Source: Xanthobacteraceae bacterium (GTDB taxonomy: Bacteria > Pseudomonadota > Alphaproteobacteria > Rhizobiales > Xanthobacteraceae). Taken from it: a DNA stretch of 64,000 bases. The notes under the pieces were generated by a model, which saw only the letters and a list, made by a program, of their open reading frames with translations, was not told where the DNA came from and ran no database searches. The translations under genes and the position numbers were made by a program. The stretch lies in NCBI GenBank assembly GCA_029239875.1, contig JARBUD010000007.1, positions 186,001-250,000 on the forward strand, given 5' to 3'. Below, piece by piece: positions 1 through 9,221 of the stretch; within the stretch, counting starts at the first letter, position 1, and every line of letters begins with the position of its first letter.

Positions 1-483
1 CATCACCGGATTGGCGCCGCCCTTGGCATAGCCCGCGAACAGCCCGACCGCCGCCTGATGGCCCTTGGTCTGGGCGGCGACGTACTCGGCCTCGAAGACC
101 GGACCATAGGTGTTGCGCAGCTTCGCCATGATCGCCCCGAGATCATTGCCGATGCCGGGCGGCGGAGTGATGCCGGTATCGGCCTTGCCGAACGCGGCGA
201 CGAAATTCGTGCCGATGAGGGTGTGGTCCTCGACCATCTTGGCGGCGAAGGCGCGGATCTTCGGGTTGAAAGTCTTCAGCAGCGCCAGCCGGCTCGACGC
301 GATCTCGAACTGGTTCGCCGCCGCGGCGGTGTTGATGAAGGCCGAGGTCGACGGCACCTTGGCGCTGGCGGCGAGCGACTGCGGCGTCGGCCCGCCGGCG
401 GAATGCATGTGCATGGTTTCGGCACGCGCGCAGGTCGCCCCCACGACCAGAGCAATGGCCGAGGCGAAAAACAGAACCCTCAT
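1..483 (-). CDS. DUF4142 exported protein (3' end outside window)
   Basis: Read on the minus strand from an ATG at 483, preceded by a GGGAG ribosome site. The first 21 residues (MRVLFFASAIALVVGATCARA) form a cleavable signal peptide, so the protein is probably periplasmic. The mature part has the DUF4142 look: a helix-rich segment with FINTAAAANQFEI, an SSRLALLKTFNPKIRAFA stretch and KMVEDHT, a ferritin-like four-helix pattern. The family is widespread in Alphaproteobacteria and has no settled function; it is often called a putative outer membrane or stress protein. The stop codon lies left of position 1, so the C-terminus is not visible. Family assignment is from sequence pattern, function unknown. 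Confidence 0.8.
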   Translation of the reverse strand, partial: MRVLFFASAIALVVGATCARAETMHMHSAGGPTPQSLAASAKVPSTSAFINTAAAANQFEIASSRLALLKTFNPKIRAFAAKMVEDHTLIGTNFVAAFGKADTGITPPPGIGNDLGAIMAKLRNTYGPVFEAEYVAAQTKGHQAAVGLFAGYAKGGANPVM

Positions 484-582
484 GGTTCACTCCCTAGAAC
501 AAGGCGAGGACCTATCCTCGCCCGCTCCTGACATGGATGCCAGCGGATTGCTTGTCATCGACGCCAGATGGTGCGGGCTTGG

Positions 583-1836
583 TTACCGCCGGAACACGCC
601 GACCAGTTCCACATGGGCCGAATAGAGGAACTGGTCGACGGGCATGACGCGCTCCAGCCGGTAGCCGCCCTCGACGAGGATCTGCGCATCGCGGGCAAAG
701 GTCACCGGATCGCAGGACACGCCCACCACCAGCGGCACCTTGCTCGCCGCCAGCTGCCGCGCCTGCGCCTCCGCACCCTGGCGCGGCGGATCGAACACGA
801 CGGCGTCGAACGCCTTCAGCTCCAGCGGCAGCAGCGGACGGCGGAACAGGTCGCGCGCCTCGGCGGTCACGGGCTTCAGCCCCTGGGATCCGCGCACGGC
901 CTTCAGCAGCGCCTCGATGGCCGGCGCGGAATATTCGTAGGCCGCTACCCGCGCCCGTTCGGCGAGGCGCAGGCCGAAAGTGCCGACGCCGGAGAACAGG
1001 TCGGCGATCCGCCCCGCCTTCTGCGTCGTCTCCATCACCAGCGAGGCGAGCGTTGCCTCGCCGGCGGCCGTCGCCTGCAGGAAGGACCCCGCCGGCAGCG
1101 GCACCCTCGCCCGTCCCATGGTGAGCAGCGGCGGCTCGCGTTGCAGCACCAGCTCGCCATGGCGGGTGAGCCGCGCCATGCGATGCTTGCCGGCCACCTC
1201 GGCCAGGGCGGCGATGCGGTCGGGCTTCAGCGGGCCACTGCCCCGCACATCCATGTCGAGCCCTGTCTCGGTCGCGGTGACCTGGATGTCGAGCGGCTTG
1301 GCGACCGGCGCCAGCACCTGCGCCACCGCCCAGGCGGCCGGCAGCGCGCCGTCGAGGCCGGGCGCCAGGATCGGGCAGGCGTCGATGGCGACGATGGCGT
1401 GGCTGCGCCGGCCGGCGAAGCCCACCGCCAGCAGGCCGCGGCCGGAGCGCGCGGCGCCGCCGGTGCCGCGGGCGTGGAAGGTGGCGCGCCGGCGCCCCTC
1501 GCCATGCGCGGGAATGAGCGGCGCCACCTCCGGCCGCAGCCCGGCACGCGCCAGCGCGTCGACAACGAGGCCACGCTTCCACTCCTGATAAGGCTCGGCG
1601 GCCCAGTGCTGCAGGGCGCAACCGCCGCAGACGCCGAAATGCCGGCAGATCGGCTCGATCCGCTGCGGGCTCGGCTCGATCACCGAGACGAGCTGTCCGC
1701 GATCATGCTGGCGCTCGGCCTCCACCGTCTCGCCCGGCAGGGCCAGCGGCACATAGACCAGCCCTTCCGGCGTGTCGGCGACGGCATCGCCGCGGTGGCC
1801 CATATGGTCGAGGCGGAGCGTGACAGGAGCATTCAT
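583..1836 (-). CDS. TrmA/RumA-family RNA m5U methyltransferase
   Basis: SAM-dependent class I RNA methyltransferase that would make 5-methyluridine in rRNA or tRNA. Order of parts: an N-terminal TRAM-like beta barrel ([11 protein letters not shown]), a 4Fe-4S ligand cluster of form C-x5-C-x2-C ([10 protein letters not shown]) followed by QHW, a SAM-binding loop [16 protein letters not shown], the FDPPRQG motif and the catalytic [11 protein letters not shown] loop. Length about 417 residues fits the family. The start is taken as ATG 1836 because the TRAM domain begins at once; ATG 1863 is an in-frame alternative and neither has a good ribosome site. It lies downstream of tlyA-dxs in the same direction but across the oppositely oriented DUF1097 gene. 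Substrate (23S U747/U1939 or other) cannot be told. Confidence 0.88.
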   Translation of the reverse strand: MNAPVTLRLDHMGHRGDAVADTPEGLVYVPLALPGETVEAERQHDRGQLVSVIEPSPQRIEPICRHFGVCGGCALQHWAAEPYQEWKRGLVVDALARAGLRPEVAPLIPAHGEGRRRATFHARGTGGAARSGRGLLAVGFAGRRSHAIVAIDACPILAPGLDGALPAAWAVAQVLAPVAKPLDIQVTATETGLDMDVRGSGPLKPDRIAALAEVAGKHRMARLTRHGELVLQREPPLLTMGRARVPLPAGSFLQATAAGEATLASLVMETTQKAGRIADLFSGVGTFGLRLAERARVAAYEYSAPAIEALLKAVRGSQGLKPVTAEARDLFRRPLLPLELKAFDAVVFDPPRQGAEAQARQLAASKVPLVVGVSCDPVTFARDAQILVEGGYRLERVMPVDQFLYSAHVELVGVFRR

Positions 1837-1863
1837 TTGCGGCACGCCGCTGACATGAACCAT

Positions 1864-2049
1864 GTAATATAATGTATTGAAGAGATATTCATGTGCGTCA
1901 ATTTATCACTTACCCAACAACGTCCTATCAGACACATCGAATCGATGTATTTTAACCGAGGCTGATTCCTATTTTTCAAATGGACAGCCTCATTTACTTA
2001 GCAAGTGCACATAATAATAAGTCCTGAAGCACACGCAATGGGGGATGAA
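1864..2049. promoter_or_regulatory. AT-rich divergent intergenic region with a palindrome
   Basis: This stretch is far richer in A and T than its surroundings and lies between the divergent RNA methyltransferase and DUF1097 genes, so it should hold both promoters. It contains a palindrome ACATCGA-A-TCGATGT at 1934-1948, a plausible operator for an unknown regulator. No specific -10/-35 pair is claimed. Confidence 0.4.
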
Positions 2050-2586
2050 ATGTCGCTTATCTCGGCACTCGCGATCAGTGTCGGCGTCCTGGGGGGCGTC
2101 GCCACCTGGCTCTTCCTCGGACCTCTCGCCGGCGGCCTGCAGATTTGGGCCGCCTTCATCGCCTGGGCCTGCTTCTTCCACTGCGGAGGCAAGGAGGCCG
2201 GGTTCAAGGCGACCGTGCTGGCGAACATCGCCGGCGCGGTCATGGCGTGGCTGACGCTGCTCGCGGTCAGCCGCGGCGGACTTGGCGAAAGCCTCGGCCT
2301 GCCGGTCTGGGCCGGCATCTGCGTCGGCGTCGGCGTGCTGGTGATGATCCTGCTCGCCAACATGCCGGCCTTCGCCGCCATTCCGGCGCTGGTCTACGGC
2401 TTCGCCGCCACCGCCGGCTACGCCCTGCTGGCGGCGGACGGCCTCGCCAACCTCACCGCGGCGAGCCTCGGCAATCCGCTGGTGACCATCATCCTGTCGA
2501 TGATCGCCGGCGCCGCCTTTGGCTACGTCTCGGAGAAGGTCGCCGGGGCGCTGGTCGCCAACAGCGAGGCCCGCCGCCCCGCCTGA
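2050..2586 (+). CDS. DUF1097 family inner-membrane protein
   Basis: A 178-residue very hydrophobic protein with about five or six predicted membrane segments (for example ALAISVGVLGGVATWLFLG, LPVWAGICVGVGVLVMILL and TIILSMIAGAAFGYV) and a GGKEAGFKAT loop typical of DUF1097 (YcdZ-like) proteins. No enzyme function is known. The start is ATG 2050 because GGGGGATGAA sits just in front of it; in-frame ATGs at 2005 and 2038 would add a polar extension without a ribosome site. It is a single-gene unit flanked by genes on the other strand. Confidence 0.75.
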   Translation: MSLISALAISVGVLGGVATWLFLGPLAGGLQIWAAFIAWACFFHCGGKEAGFKATVLANIAGAVMAWLTLLAVSRGGLGESLGLPVWAGICVGVGVLVMILLANMPAFAAIPALVYGFAATAGYALLAADGLANLTAASLGNPLVTIILSMIAGAAFGYVSEKVAGALVANSEARRPA

Positions 2587-2623
2587 GGAGCGCAGCCGAG
2601 CCGAGAATACCGGCGCGGGCGGC

Positions 2624-3355
2624 CTATCCCGCCCGCGCCGCCACCAATAGGAACTCCTCATTGCCGTCGCCGCCGGGGATCGGCGAGGACAGACGGTGCA
2701 TCACCCGCCAGTCGAGTCCCTCCAGGCGCGCCTCGATGCGCGCCACCGCCTCGGCGCGGGCCGCGGCATCCTTCACGATACCGCCCTTGGAAAGCTTGTC
2801 GCGGCCGACCTCGAATTGCGGCTTGACCAGCGCGACGAGGCGGGCGCCCGGCGCGGCATGGTCGAGCACAGCCGGCAGCACCTGCTCCAGCGAGATGAAG
2901 GAGACGTCGATGGTGACGATGCCGGCCGGCGGCAGCGCCCCCGAGGCGACGTCGCGTATGTCGGTCGCCTCCAGCGAGACCACCCTGGGATCGGCGCGCA
3001 GGCGGGCGTGAAGCTGCTCGCGGCCGACATCGACCGCATGGACGCGGGCCGCGCCGCGCGCCAGCAGAACCTCGGTGAAGCCGCCGGTCGACGAGCCGAC
3101 GTCGAGCGCATCGAGGCCCTTCACGTCGAGCCCGGCGGCGTCGAGCGCCGCCTCGAGCTTGAGGCCCGCACGGGACACCCACTCATAGGCCTCGCGCGCC
3201 TCGATTGCCGCATCCGCCGCGATCATCTCGGATGGCTTGGCGATCTGCTTTCCACCGACGCTGACCAGCCCGGCGGCGATCGCTGCCTGCGCCCGGGCGC
3301 GGCTGTCGAAGAGGCCACGCGCCACCAGCACGCGGTCGGCGCGGTCACGGGACAC
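2624..3355 (-). CDS. tlyA: TlyA-family rRNA 2'-O-methyltransferase
   Basis: An S4 RNA-binding domain fills about residues 4-65 (RVLVARGLFDSRARAQAAI), followed by an FtsJ-type Rossmann methyltransferase with the SAM loop DVGSSTGGFTEVL at 85-97. TIDVSF and VKPQFEVG carry the Asp and Lys expected of the catalytic K-D-K-E set. TlyA proteins 2'-O-methylate cytidines in 16S and/or 23S rRNA; the old name is hemolysin A. Length 243 residues is normal. It starts only a few bases after the dxs stop, so the two are cotranscribed, a pairing common in Alphaproteobacteria and Actinobacteria. Confidence 0.93.
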   Translation of the reverse strand: MSRDRADRVLVARGLFDSRARAQAAIAAGLVSVGGKQIAKPSEMIAADAAIEAREAYEWVSRAGLKLEAALDAAGLDVKGLDALDVGSSTGGFTEVLLARGAARVHAVDVGREQLHARLRADPRVVSLEATDIRDVASGALPPAGIVTIDVSFISLEQVLPAVLDHAAPGARLVALVKPQFEVGRDKLSKGGIVKDAAARAEAVARIEARLEGLDWRVMHRLSSPIPGGDGNEEFLLVAARAG

Positions 3356-3361
3356 GACAGC

Positions 3362-5338
3362 TCAGCCGCGCAGCAGGGTCGGGGCGATCTCGTCCGCACG
3401 GCCCAGCGCCGCGAACACGCCACGCACGATGCCATCGGTGTCGAGACTGGCCTCGGTGAGCTGGGCGGCCGGCGTATCCTGCTCGATGAAGCGATCCGGC
3501 AGCGCGAGACTGCGCACCTTCAGCCCACGGTCCAGCGCCCCCGCCTCGGCGAGCAGCGTCAGCACATGGCTGCCGAAGCCGCCGGTCGCGCCCTCCTCGA
3601 CGATGAGCAGCACCTCGTGCTCGCGGGCGAGCCGCAGCACCAATTCACGATCGATCGGCTTGGCGAAGCGCGCATCCGCGACCGTGGTGGAGAGGCCGAA
3701 GCCGGCGAGTTGCTCGGCCGCAGCAAGGCAGGCGGAAAGGCGCGTGCCGAGCGACAGCAGCGCCACCTTGGAGCCTTCGCGCACGATGCGTCCGCGGCCG
3801 ATCTCCAAAGGTACGCCATGCTCCGGCCGCTCGACGCCGACGCCCTCGCCGCGGGGATAGCGGAAGGCGATGGGGCCTTCGTCATAGGCCGCGGCGGTGG
3901 CGACCATATGCACAAGTTCCGCCTCGTCGGCGGCGGCCATCACCACCATGCCGGGCAACGTCGCCAGCATCGGGATGTCGAAGGCGCCGACGTGGGTGGC
4001 ACCGTCGGCGCCGACCAGCCCGGCGCGGTCGAGCGCGAAGCGCACGGGCAGGCGCTGGATCGCCACATCATGCACGATCTGGTCGTAGGCGCGCTGCAGG
4101 AAGGTCGAGTAGATCGCGCAGAACGGCTTGAACCCCTCGGTCGCGAGCCCGGCGGCGAAGGTCACCGCGTGCTGCTCGGCGATGCCGACGTCGAAGGTGC
4201 GCTCCGGGAAAGCCTGCCCGAACAGGTCGAGCCCGGTGCCCGCCGGCATGGCGGCGGTGACGGCGACGACGCGCTCGTCGCGTCGCGCCTCGTCAATCAG
4301 GCTCTCGGCGAAGACGCTGGTATAGGTCGGGGCATTGGAGGCCGCCTTCTTCTGCGCGCCGGTGGCGACGTCGAAGCGCTGCACGCCGTGATACTTGTCC
4401 GCCGACTCTTCGGCCGGCGGGTAGCCCTTGCCCTTCTGGGTGACGACATGCACCAGCACCGGGCCGGTCTCGGCGTCGCGCACATTGCGCAGTACGGGCA
4501 GGAGGTGGTCAAGATTGTGCCCGTCGATCGGCCCGACATAGTAGAAGCCGAGTTCCTCGAACAGCGTGCCGCCGGTCCAGAAGCCGCGGGCGAACTCTTC
4601 CGCCTGCGCCGCCTTCTTGCCGAGGAAACGTGGCAGGCCGCGGGTGAGCTGCTTGGCAGTCTCACGCAACGTGCGGTAGGTCGGGCCGGAGATTAGCCGG
4701 GCGAGATAGGCCGACATGGCGCCCACCGGCGGCGCGATCGACATGTCGTTGTCGTTGAGGATGACGATCAACCGGGAATCCATTGCCCCGGCATTGTTCA
4801 TCGCCTCATAGGCCATGCCCGCCGACATGGCGCCGTCGCCGATGACGCACACCACGTTGCGCTGGGTGCCGGCGAGATCGCTCGCCACCGCCATTCCGAG
4901 GCCAGCGGAAATGGAGGTCGAAGAATGTCCGGCGCCGAAAGGATCGTATTCGCTCTCGGCGCGGTTGGTGAAGCCGGAGAGGCCGCCGCCCTGGCGCAGC
5001 GTGCGGATGCGATCGCGCCGGCCGGTGAGGATCTTGTGCGGATAGGCCTGGTGGCCGACGTCCCAGATCAGCCGGTCATTGGGCGTGTCGAAGACGTGGT
5101 GCAGCGCCACGGTGAGCTCGACCACGCCGAGGCCGGCACCGAGATGCCCGCCGGTGACCGAGACGGCGTCGATCATCTCTTCGCGCAGCTCGGCGGCGAG
5201 CTGGGCAAGCTGTTCCTCGGGCAACCGACGCAGATCGGCAGGCTCGCGGATCATGTCGAGAAGCGGCGTCGAGGGACGGGTCAAGAACGGCTCCGAATGC
5301 ACTTCCGCCAATGGGACAGAGAAGAGAGCAAGGATCAT
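3362..5338 (-). CDS. dxs: 1-deoxy-D-xylulose-5-phosphate synthase
   Basis: Thiamine-diphosphate enzyme condensing pyruvate and glyceraldehyde 3-phosphate, first step of the MEP isoprenoid pathway and source of DXP for thiamine and pyridoxal. Visible motifs: [18 protein letters not shown] near the N-terminus, the [16 protein letters not shown] segment, the ThDP motif beginning [12 protein letters not shown] and ending at NDNDMSI, and the transketolase pyrimidine domain with [17 protein letters not shown]. The annotated start is ATG 5338; a GTG at 5302 (giving an N-terminus that begins HSEPFLTRP) matches family N-termini better and may be the real start. No thiamine riboswitch was recognised upstream. 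Forms an operon with tlyA; the usual upstream partner xseB is displaced to about 7.8 kb. Confidence 0.96.
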   Translation of the reverse strand: MILALFSVPLAEVHSEPFLTRPSTPLLDMIREPADLRRLPEEQLAQLAAELREEMIDAVSVTGGHLGAGLGVVELTVALHHVFDTPNDRLIWDVGHQAYPHKILTGRRDRIRTLRQGGGLSGFTNRAESEYDPFGAGHSSTSISAGLGMAVASDLAGTQRNVVCVIGDGAMSAGMAYEAMNNAGAMDSRLIVILNDNDMSIAPPVGAMSAYLARLISGPTYRTLRETAKQLTRGLPRFLGKKAAQAEEFARGFWTGGTLFEELGFYYVGPIDGHNLDHLLPVLRNVRDAETGPVLVHVVTQKGKGYPPAEESADKYHGVQRFDVATGAQKKAASNAPTYTSVFAESLIDEARRDERVVAVTAAMPAGTGLDLFGQAFPERTFDVGIAEQHAVTFAAGLATEGFKPFCAIYSTFLQRAYDQIVHDVAIQRLPVRFALDRAGLVGADGATHVGAFDIPMLATLPGMVVMAAADEAELVHMVATAAAYDEGPIAFRYPRGEGVGVERPEHGVPLEIGRGRIVREGSKVALLSLGTRLSACLAAAEQLAGFGLSTTVADARFAKPIDRELVLRLAREHEVLLIVEEGATGGFGSHVLTLLAEAGALDRGLKVRSLALPDRFIEQDTPAAQLTEASLDTDGIVRGVFAALGRADEIAPTLLRG

Positions 5339-5499
5339 GCCCCGGGGCGAAGCCGTACGGCATACACAAAGGTCGCACGCGGTGCAACGCGCGCCGGCAT
5401 CGGCGGCACCCTACTACCGGCCACAACAGAATGTGGAGATGATGACGCAATCTCGCCCGAGGATTGGCCTAGAGGCCCCGCTTCCATTAGAAACGCCGC

Positions 5500-6786
5500 A
5501 TGGCAGTGGCAGAGAACATCGTGACCGACGACGCGCAGGCCTCCCCCTCCGCCGACCCGCGCCGGGAATGGCGGCGGCTGGCGATCTTCCTGCCGGGCCA
5601 TGACCCGACCGACATGACCTATCACCATGGCCGTTTCGCCCATCAGGCGAAGCTGTTCGGCGAATTATGGTCGGTCGACGTCGACGTGACCGACCGGCTC
5701 GACGGCGGCGACAAGCCTTATGCCGGCTGGACCGTCAAGACCCGCGCGCCAAACTGGGCCACGCGTACCGACTACCGCATCCTGCGCTGGGAGGACATCG
5801 TCGCGGCGCTGGACGCGCGCCCCGATCCGATCCGGCTGTGGAAGGGCGTCGGCGGGCTGACAAGCTTCCTGTTCGGCGGCGCGATGCGGGCCTATTTCCG
5901 CGCCAGCGTCCGCTACGGGATGTTCTTCTTCTATCCCTATATCATCCTTCTCGTGTTCATCCTCGGCGGGCTGCTGGCCGGCGGGCTCGCCGGCTTCGCC
6001 GCCAGCTATGCCGTGCCTTCGCTCGCGGCGTGGACCATCGGGCTGGTCGTCGGCATCGCGGTCTTCTTCGGCCTGTTCCACCGGCCGGGACGCGACTGGC
6101 GCCTGCACCAGGCGCTGGACGACTGGGACCTCGCGCGCGAATACCTCAACGACCGCACGCCGGAGCTGGACGAGCGGCTCGACAGCTTCGCCCAGGTCAT
6201 CATCGATGCGGTGAACTCCGGCAAATATGACGAGATCGTTCTCGTCGGCCACAGCCTCGGCGCCACGCTGGTGCTCGGCGTGCTGGAGCGCGCGCTCGAT
6301 CGCGACCCCGGCCTCACCAGCGGGCCGACCCGGCTCTGTCTGCTCACCTGCGGTGCTACCATCCCCAAGCTCGCCTTGCACCGGCACGGCGGCAAGGTGC
6401 GCCGGCAGGCCGCGCGCGTCGCCCGCACGCCCGGGCTCTACTGGGTCGAGTACCAGGCGCGGCACGACGTCATCAATTTCTACAAGTTCCACCCGGTCAC
6501 GCTGCGCCGCACCCAGTTCGAGGACAATGAGCTGTGCCCGCCGCAGCTGCGCAACGCCAACCTCAAGGACATGCTGAGTGACGAGAAGCTGCACAGGCTG
6601 CGCTGGCAGCTGATGCGCCTGCACTACCAGTTCCTGCTGGCGAACGAGCTGCACGCTCCCTACGACTACTTCATGTTCATCCTCGGCCCGCTGCCGCTCG
6701 CCGACATCACCTCGCGGCCGGACGGCCCTCTCGGCCGCTTCGCGCCGGACGGCTCGCTGATCGCCGAAACCACGGACGCTTCATGA
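5500..6786 (+). CDS. Membrane-anchored alpha/beta-hydrolase-like protein
   Basis: A 428-residue protein with an unusual build. An N-terminal part (about 20-110) has LAIFLPGHDPTDMTYHHGRF, reminiscent of an alpha/beta-hydrolase first strand. Two long membrane segments follow at about 145-195 (FFFYPYIILLVFILGG and WTIGLVVGIAVFFGLF). The C-terminal part has a lipase-type nucleophile elbow GHSLGAT near residue 250. The split of a hydrolase fold by a membrane hairpin is known in uncharacterised alphaproteobacterial proteins; the substrate is unknown, with a lipid or ester plausible. Its stop overlaps the next gene by ATGA, so the pair is translationally coupled. The pair lies between dxs and xseB, which are normally adjacent. 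Confidence 0.6.
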   Translation: MAVAENIVTDDAQASPSADPRREWRRLAIFLPGHDPTDMTYHHGRFAHQAKLFGELWSVDVDVTDRLDGGDKPYAGWTVKTRAPNWATRTDYRILRWEDIVAALDARPDPIRLWKGVGGLTSFLFGGAMRAYFRASVRYGMFFFYPYIILLVFILGGLLAGGLAGFAASYAVPSLAAWTIGLVVGIAVFFGLFHRPGRDWRLHQALDDWDLAREYLNDRTPELDERLDSFAQVIIDAVNSGKYDEIVLVGHSLGATLVLGVLERALDRDPGLTSGPTRLCLLTCGATIPKLALHRHGGKVRRQAARVARTPGLYWVEYQARHDVINFYKFHPVTLRRTQFEDNELCPPQLRNANLKDMLSDEKLHRLRWQLMRLHYQFLLANELHAPYDYFMFILGPLPLADITSRPDGPLGRFAPDGSLIAETTDAS

Positions 6787-7370
6787 ACCTTATCGTCGCC
6801 GCCAAGATCGCCTGGGCCGTCGGTGTCATAAGCTGGTGGCTCATCCGCCGCCCGTTTGAGCGCAAGGTGAAGCGCGAGCGCATCGTCGACGCCCGCGATC
6901 GCGTGCGCGAATTCGTGCTGCTCTCCATCTCGACGCTCGGGCTCGGCATCACCCCGCTGGTCTGGGCCGTCACCAAGGCACTCAACTTCGCCAACTATCC
7001 CTATTCCCCGGTGCAGTTCGTGCTGGGCGTGCTGGCGTTCCTGTTCTCGCTCTGGCTGTTCCGCCGCACCCACAAGGACCTCGGCAAGAACTGGTCGGTG
7101 ACGCTGGAGATCAAGGACACCCACAAGCTGATCACCGGGGGCGTCTACCGCTATGTGCGCCACCCGATGTACACGGCCTTCTTCCTGTGGGCGCTGGCGC
7201 AGCTGATCCTGATTCCCAACTGGGTCGCCGGCCCGGCGGGCCTGATCGGCTTCGGCACGCTGTTCCTCTTCCGCATCGGCCGGGAGGAGCAGATGATGCT
7301 CGACACCTTCGGCGACGAGTACCGCGCCTACAGCGCCCGCACGGCGCGGCTGATCCCCGGCGTGTTCTGA
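6783..7370 (+). CDS. Isoprenylcysteine-methyltransferase-like membrane protein
   Basis: A 195-residue integral membrane protein of the ICMT/PEMT-like methyltransferase superfamily. It has several N-terminal hydrophobic helices and the conserved C-terminal SAM-binding signature GGVYRYVRHPMYTAFFL, followed by R-x-GREEQMMLDTFGDEYRAYSART. Bacterial members methylate small molecules or lipids and rarely have known substrates. ATGA overlap with the upstream hydrolase indicates one transcript, so the two may act on the same lipid or terpenoid substrate (inference). Its last 43 bases overlap the 3' end of the convergent DUF1284 gene. Confidence 0.75.
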   Translation: MNLIVAAKIAWAVGVISWWLIRRPFERKVKRERIVDARDRVREFVLLSISTLGLGITPLVWAVTKALNFANYPYSPVQFVLGVLAFLFSLWLFRRTHKDLGKNWSVTLEIKDTHKLITGGVYRYVRHPMYTAFFLWALAQLILIPNWVAGPAGLIGFGTLFLFRIGREEQMMLDTFGDEYRAYSARTARLIPGVF

Positions 7371-7795
7371 GCTTCGCCACTGAGGCGCACGCCGGCATAG
7401 TTGCCGGCAGCGATGTCGGTGCAGAGCGCGTGCCATTGGCAGCCGATGCAGGCCACGCGCGTGGTGCCGGCGGCGAAGGCCCCGCGCAGGCGGGCCAGCA
7501 GGTCCGCATCGAGGACGAGCTGCATGCCTGCCGCCAGCGGCCGGCCGATGAGCGCCGCCACGTCGGCCAGCGCCTGCGCGTCGCGCTCGGCCACGCTGGC
7601 GTTGAAGCAGTGGTTCTCGGCCTCCGCCAGCATCGGCGCGCAGATGTCGTCCGGGCCACCGACCAGCTCGACCGCCTCGCCTTGGTTCAGCCGGGCGACG
7701 ATGCGCCGGTAATTGGCGGTGAAGGCGGGCGTGTAGCCCTTGCCGACGAAGGTCAGCAGGCAGAGCAGGTGATGACCGCGCAGGCGGACGGTCAT
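7328..7795 (-). CDS. DUF1284 cysteine-rich protein
   Basis: A 155-residue soluble protein matching DUF1284 in style: N-terminal RLRGHHLLCLLTFVGKGY, a DDICAPM segment, HCFNASV, and a C-terminal CIGCQWHALC. The spaced Cys and His residues suggest binding of a metal or an iron-sulfur cluster. No function is established for the family. It reads toward and overlaps the 3' end of the methyltransferase gene by 43 bp. On its other side xseB ends 13 bp upstream of its start on the same strand. Confidence 0.75.
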   Translation of the reverse strand: MTVRLRGHHLLCLLTFVGKGYTPAFTANYRRIVARLNQGEAVELVGGPDDICAPMLAEAENHCFNASVAERDAQALADVAALIGRPLAAGMQLVLDADLLARLRGAFAAGTTRVACIGCQWHALCTDIAAGNYAGVRLSGEAQNTPGISRAVRAL

Positions 7796-7808
7796 TCCCC
7801 GGCTGCGC

Positions 7809-8054
7809 TCACTCGCCGTCCAGCGGCTGCGTGCCGGCGGGGCGGCCGTCGGCGCCGAGCGTGATCTTCTCCACCCGCGCCTCGGCGTCCTTCAGCAGCG
7901 CGTCGCAGCGGGCCTTGAGCGCCTCGCCGCGGGCATAGAGGGTGATGGATTCCTCCAGCGGGACGCTGCCGCCCTCGAGCTTGGCGACGATGGCCTCGAG
8001 CTCGGCCAGCGCCTTCTCGAAGCTCAGCGCGTTCACATCGGCCAGATCGGTCAT
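7809..8054 (-). CDS. xseB: Exodeoxyribonuclease VII small subunit
   Basis: An 81-residue protein with the XseB pattern: [55 protein letters not shown] split over two coiled helices. It binds XseA to form exonuclease VII, which degrades single-stranded DNA in repair. The gene follows the HDAC-like deacetylase with a short gap, the usual order in Rhizobiales, where dxs would normally follow directly. Here DUF1284 and a divergent gene pair intervene. Confidence 0.93.
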   Translation of the reverse strand: MTDLADVNALSFEKALAELEAIVAKLEGGSVPLEESITLYARGEALKARCDALLKDAEARVEKITLGADGRPAGTQPLDGE

Positions 8055-8110
8055 CGCGTCCTCCCATGAGTCGCGCCCCTTATACAGGCTGGAGCGCGTC
8101 GTCTCACCCC

Positions 8111-9040
8111 TCAGCCACGCATCAGCGCCATGACATGGGCGGAGGCGGAGCGCGCCAGCCCTTCGAGGTCGTAGCCGCCTTCCAGCACCGAGACGATGCG
8201 CCCGCCGGCGTGCTTGTCGGCAACGTCCATCAGCTTCCTGGTGACCCAGGTGTAGTCGTCTTCCAGAAGGTTGATGTTGGCGAGCGGGTCGCGCGTATGC
8301 GCGTCGAAGCCGGCGGAGATGATGATCAGCTCCGGCCCGAACGCCTCCAGTCGCGGCAGGATGCGGCTCTCCACGGCGGCCTTGAAGTTCTCGCCATCGT
8401 CGCCCGAGCGCAGCGGCGCGTTGACGATATTGTCGGTGGTGCCGCGCTCGCCGACCGAGCCGGTGCCGGGGAAGAGCGGCATCTGGTGGGTCGAGGCGTA
8501 CATCACGCTCGGGTCCGACCAGAAGATTTCCTGCGTGCCGTTGCCGTGGTGCACATCGAAATCGACGATGGCGACGCGGCCGATGCCGTGCACCTTCTGG
8601 GCGTGGCGGGCGGCGATGGCGACGTTGTTGAACAGGCAGAAGCCCATCGGCGTGCGGGTCTCGGCATGATGGCCCGGCGGGCGCATCGAGACGAAGGCGT
8701 TGGCCGCCCGGCCCGAGAGCACCTCGTCCACCGCCAGCACCGAGCCGCCGACGCCCCGCCAGATCGCCTCGCCGGTGCCGGGCGACATCACGGTGTCGCC
8801 GTCGATGCGCACCAGCCCCTCGCTCGGCATCGCCTCTTCCAGCGCCGCGACGAAGTCCTCGGGATGAACCCGCACGATGTCCTCGCGCTCGGCAATGGGC
8901 GCCTGCTCGCGCGCCAGCGTCGCGAACTGCTCACCCTCGAAGACGCGGTTGAGCACCCGCACCCGGTCGGGCCGCTCGGGATGGCCGGCGGGGGTGAGAT
9001 GTTCGAGGCAGGCGTCGTGGGAGATCAGCAGCGTGCTCAT
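8111..9040 (-). CDS. Histone-deacetylase-family (AcuC/HDAH-like) hydrolase
   Basis: Zinc-dependent deacetylase fold of class II HDAC type, 309 residues. Motifs in order: [19 protein letters not shown] at the N-terminus, [21 protein letters not shown] (active-site His pair), [12 protein letters not shown] and [12 protein letters not shown] (zinc ligands), and LEGGYD. Bacterial relatives act on acetylated small molecules, polyamines or protein lysines; the substrate here is not known. The start is ATG 9040 ([11 protein letters not shown]), which has AAGGAA in front of it, not the longer reading from 9076. It probably heads the transcript that continues into xseB. Confidence 0.92.
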   Translation of the reverse strand: MSTLLISHDACLEHLTPAGHPERPDRVRVLNRVFEGEQFATLAREQAPIAEREDIVRVHPEDFVAALEEAMPSEGLVRIDGDTVMSPGTGEAIWRGVGGSVLAVDEVLSGRAANAFVSMRPPGHHAETRTPMGFCLFNNVAIAARHAQKVHGIGRVAIVDFDVHHGNGTQEIFWSDPSVMYASTHQMPLFPGTGSVGERGTTDNIVNAPLRSGDDGENFKAAVESRILPRLEAFGPELIIISAGFDAHTRDPLANINLLEDDYTWVTRKLMDVADKHAGGRIVSVLEGGYDLEGLARSASAHVMALMRG

Positions 9041-9221
9041 TGGCGTTCCTTGGCCGCTCTCGGCGGGAGCGTTCATTCTTATGAGAATAGGGAAGTGGTG
9101 GACGATATGCCACGTCGCTCCCGGCGGCCAGCCGGGTGGACGACATCACGGTGGATTTCGCGCGGTTGACCCGCTTGGCCGGACGCCCTATCCGAGCGCG
9201 CCTGACCGGGAGAATGCAAGG

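Noticed and set aside
2696-4696. 666-residue open frame antisense to tlyA and dxs
   Set aside because: Shadow frame with biased composition and no start context.
5339-5499. Thiamine riboswitch upstream of dxs
   Set aside because: No CTGAGA box or matching stems could be seen.
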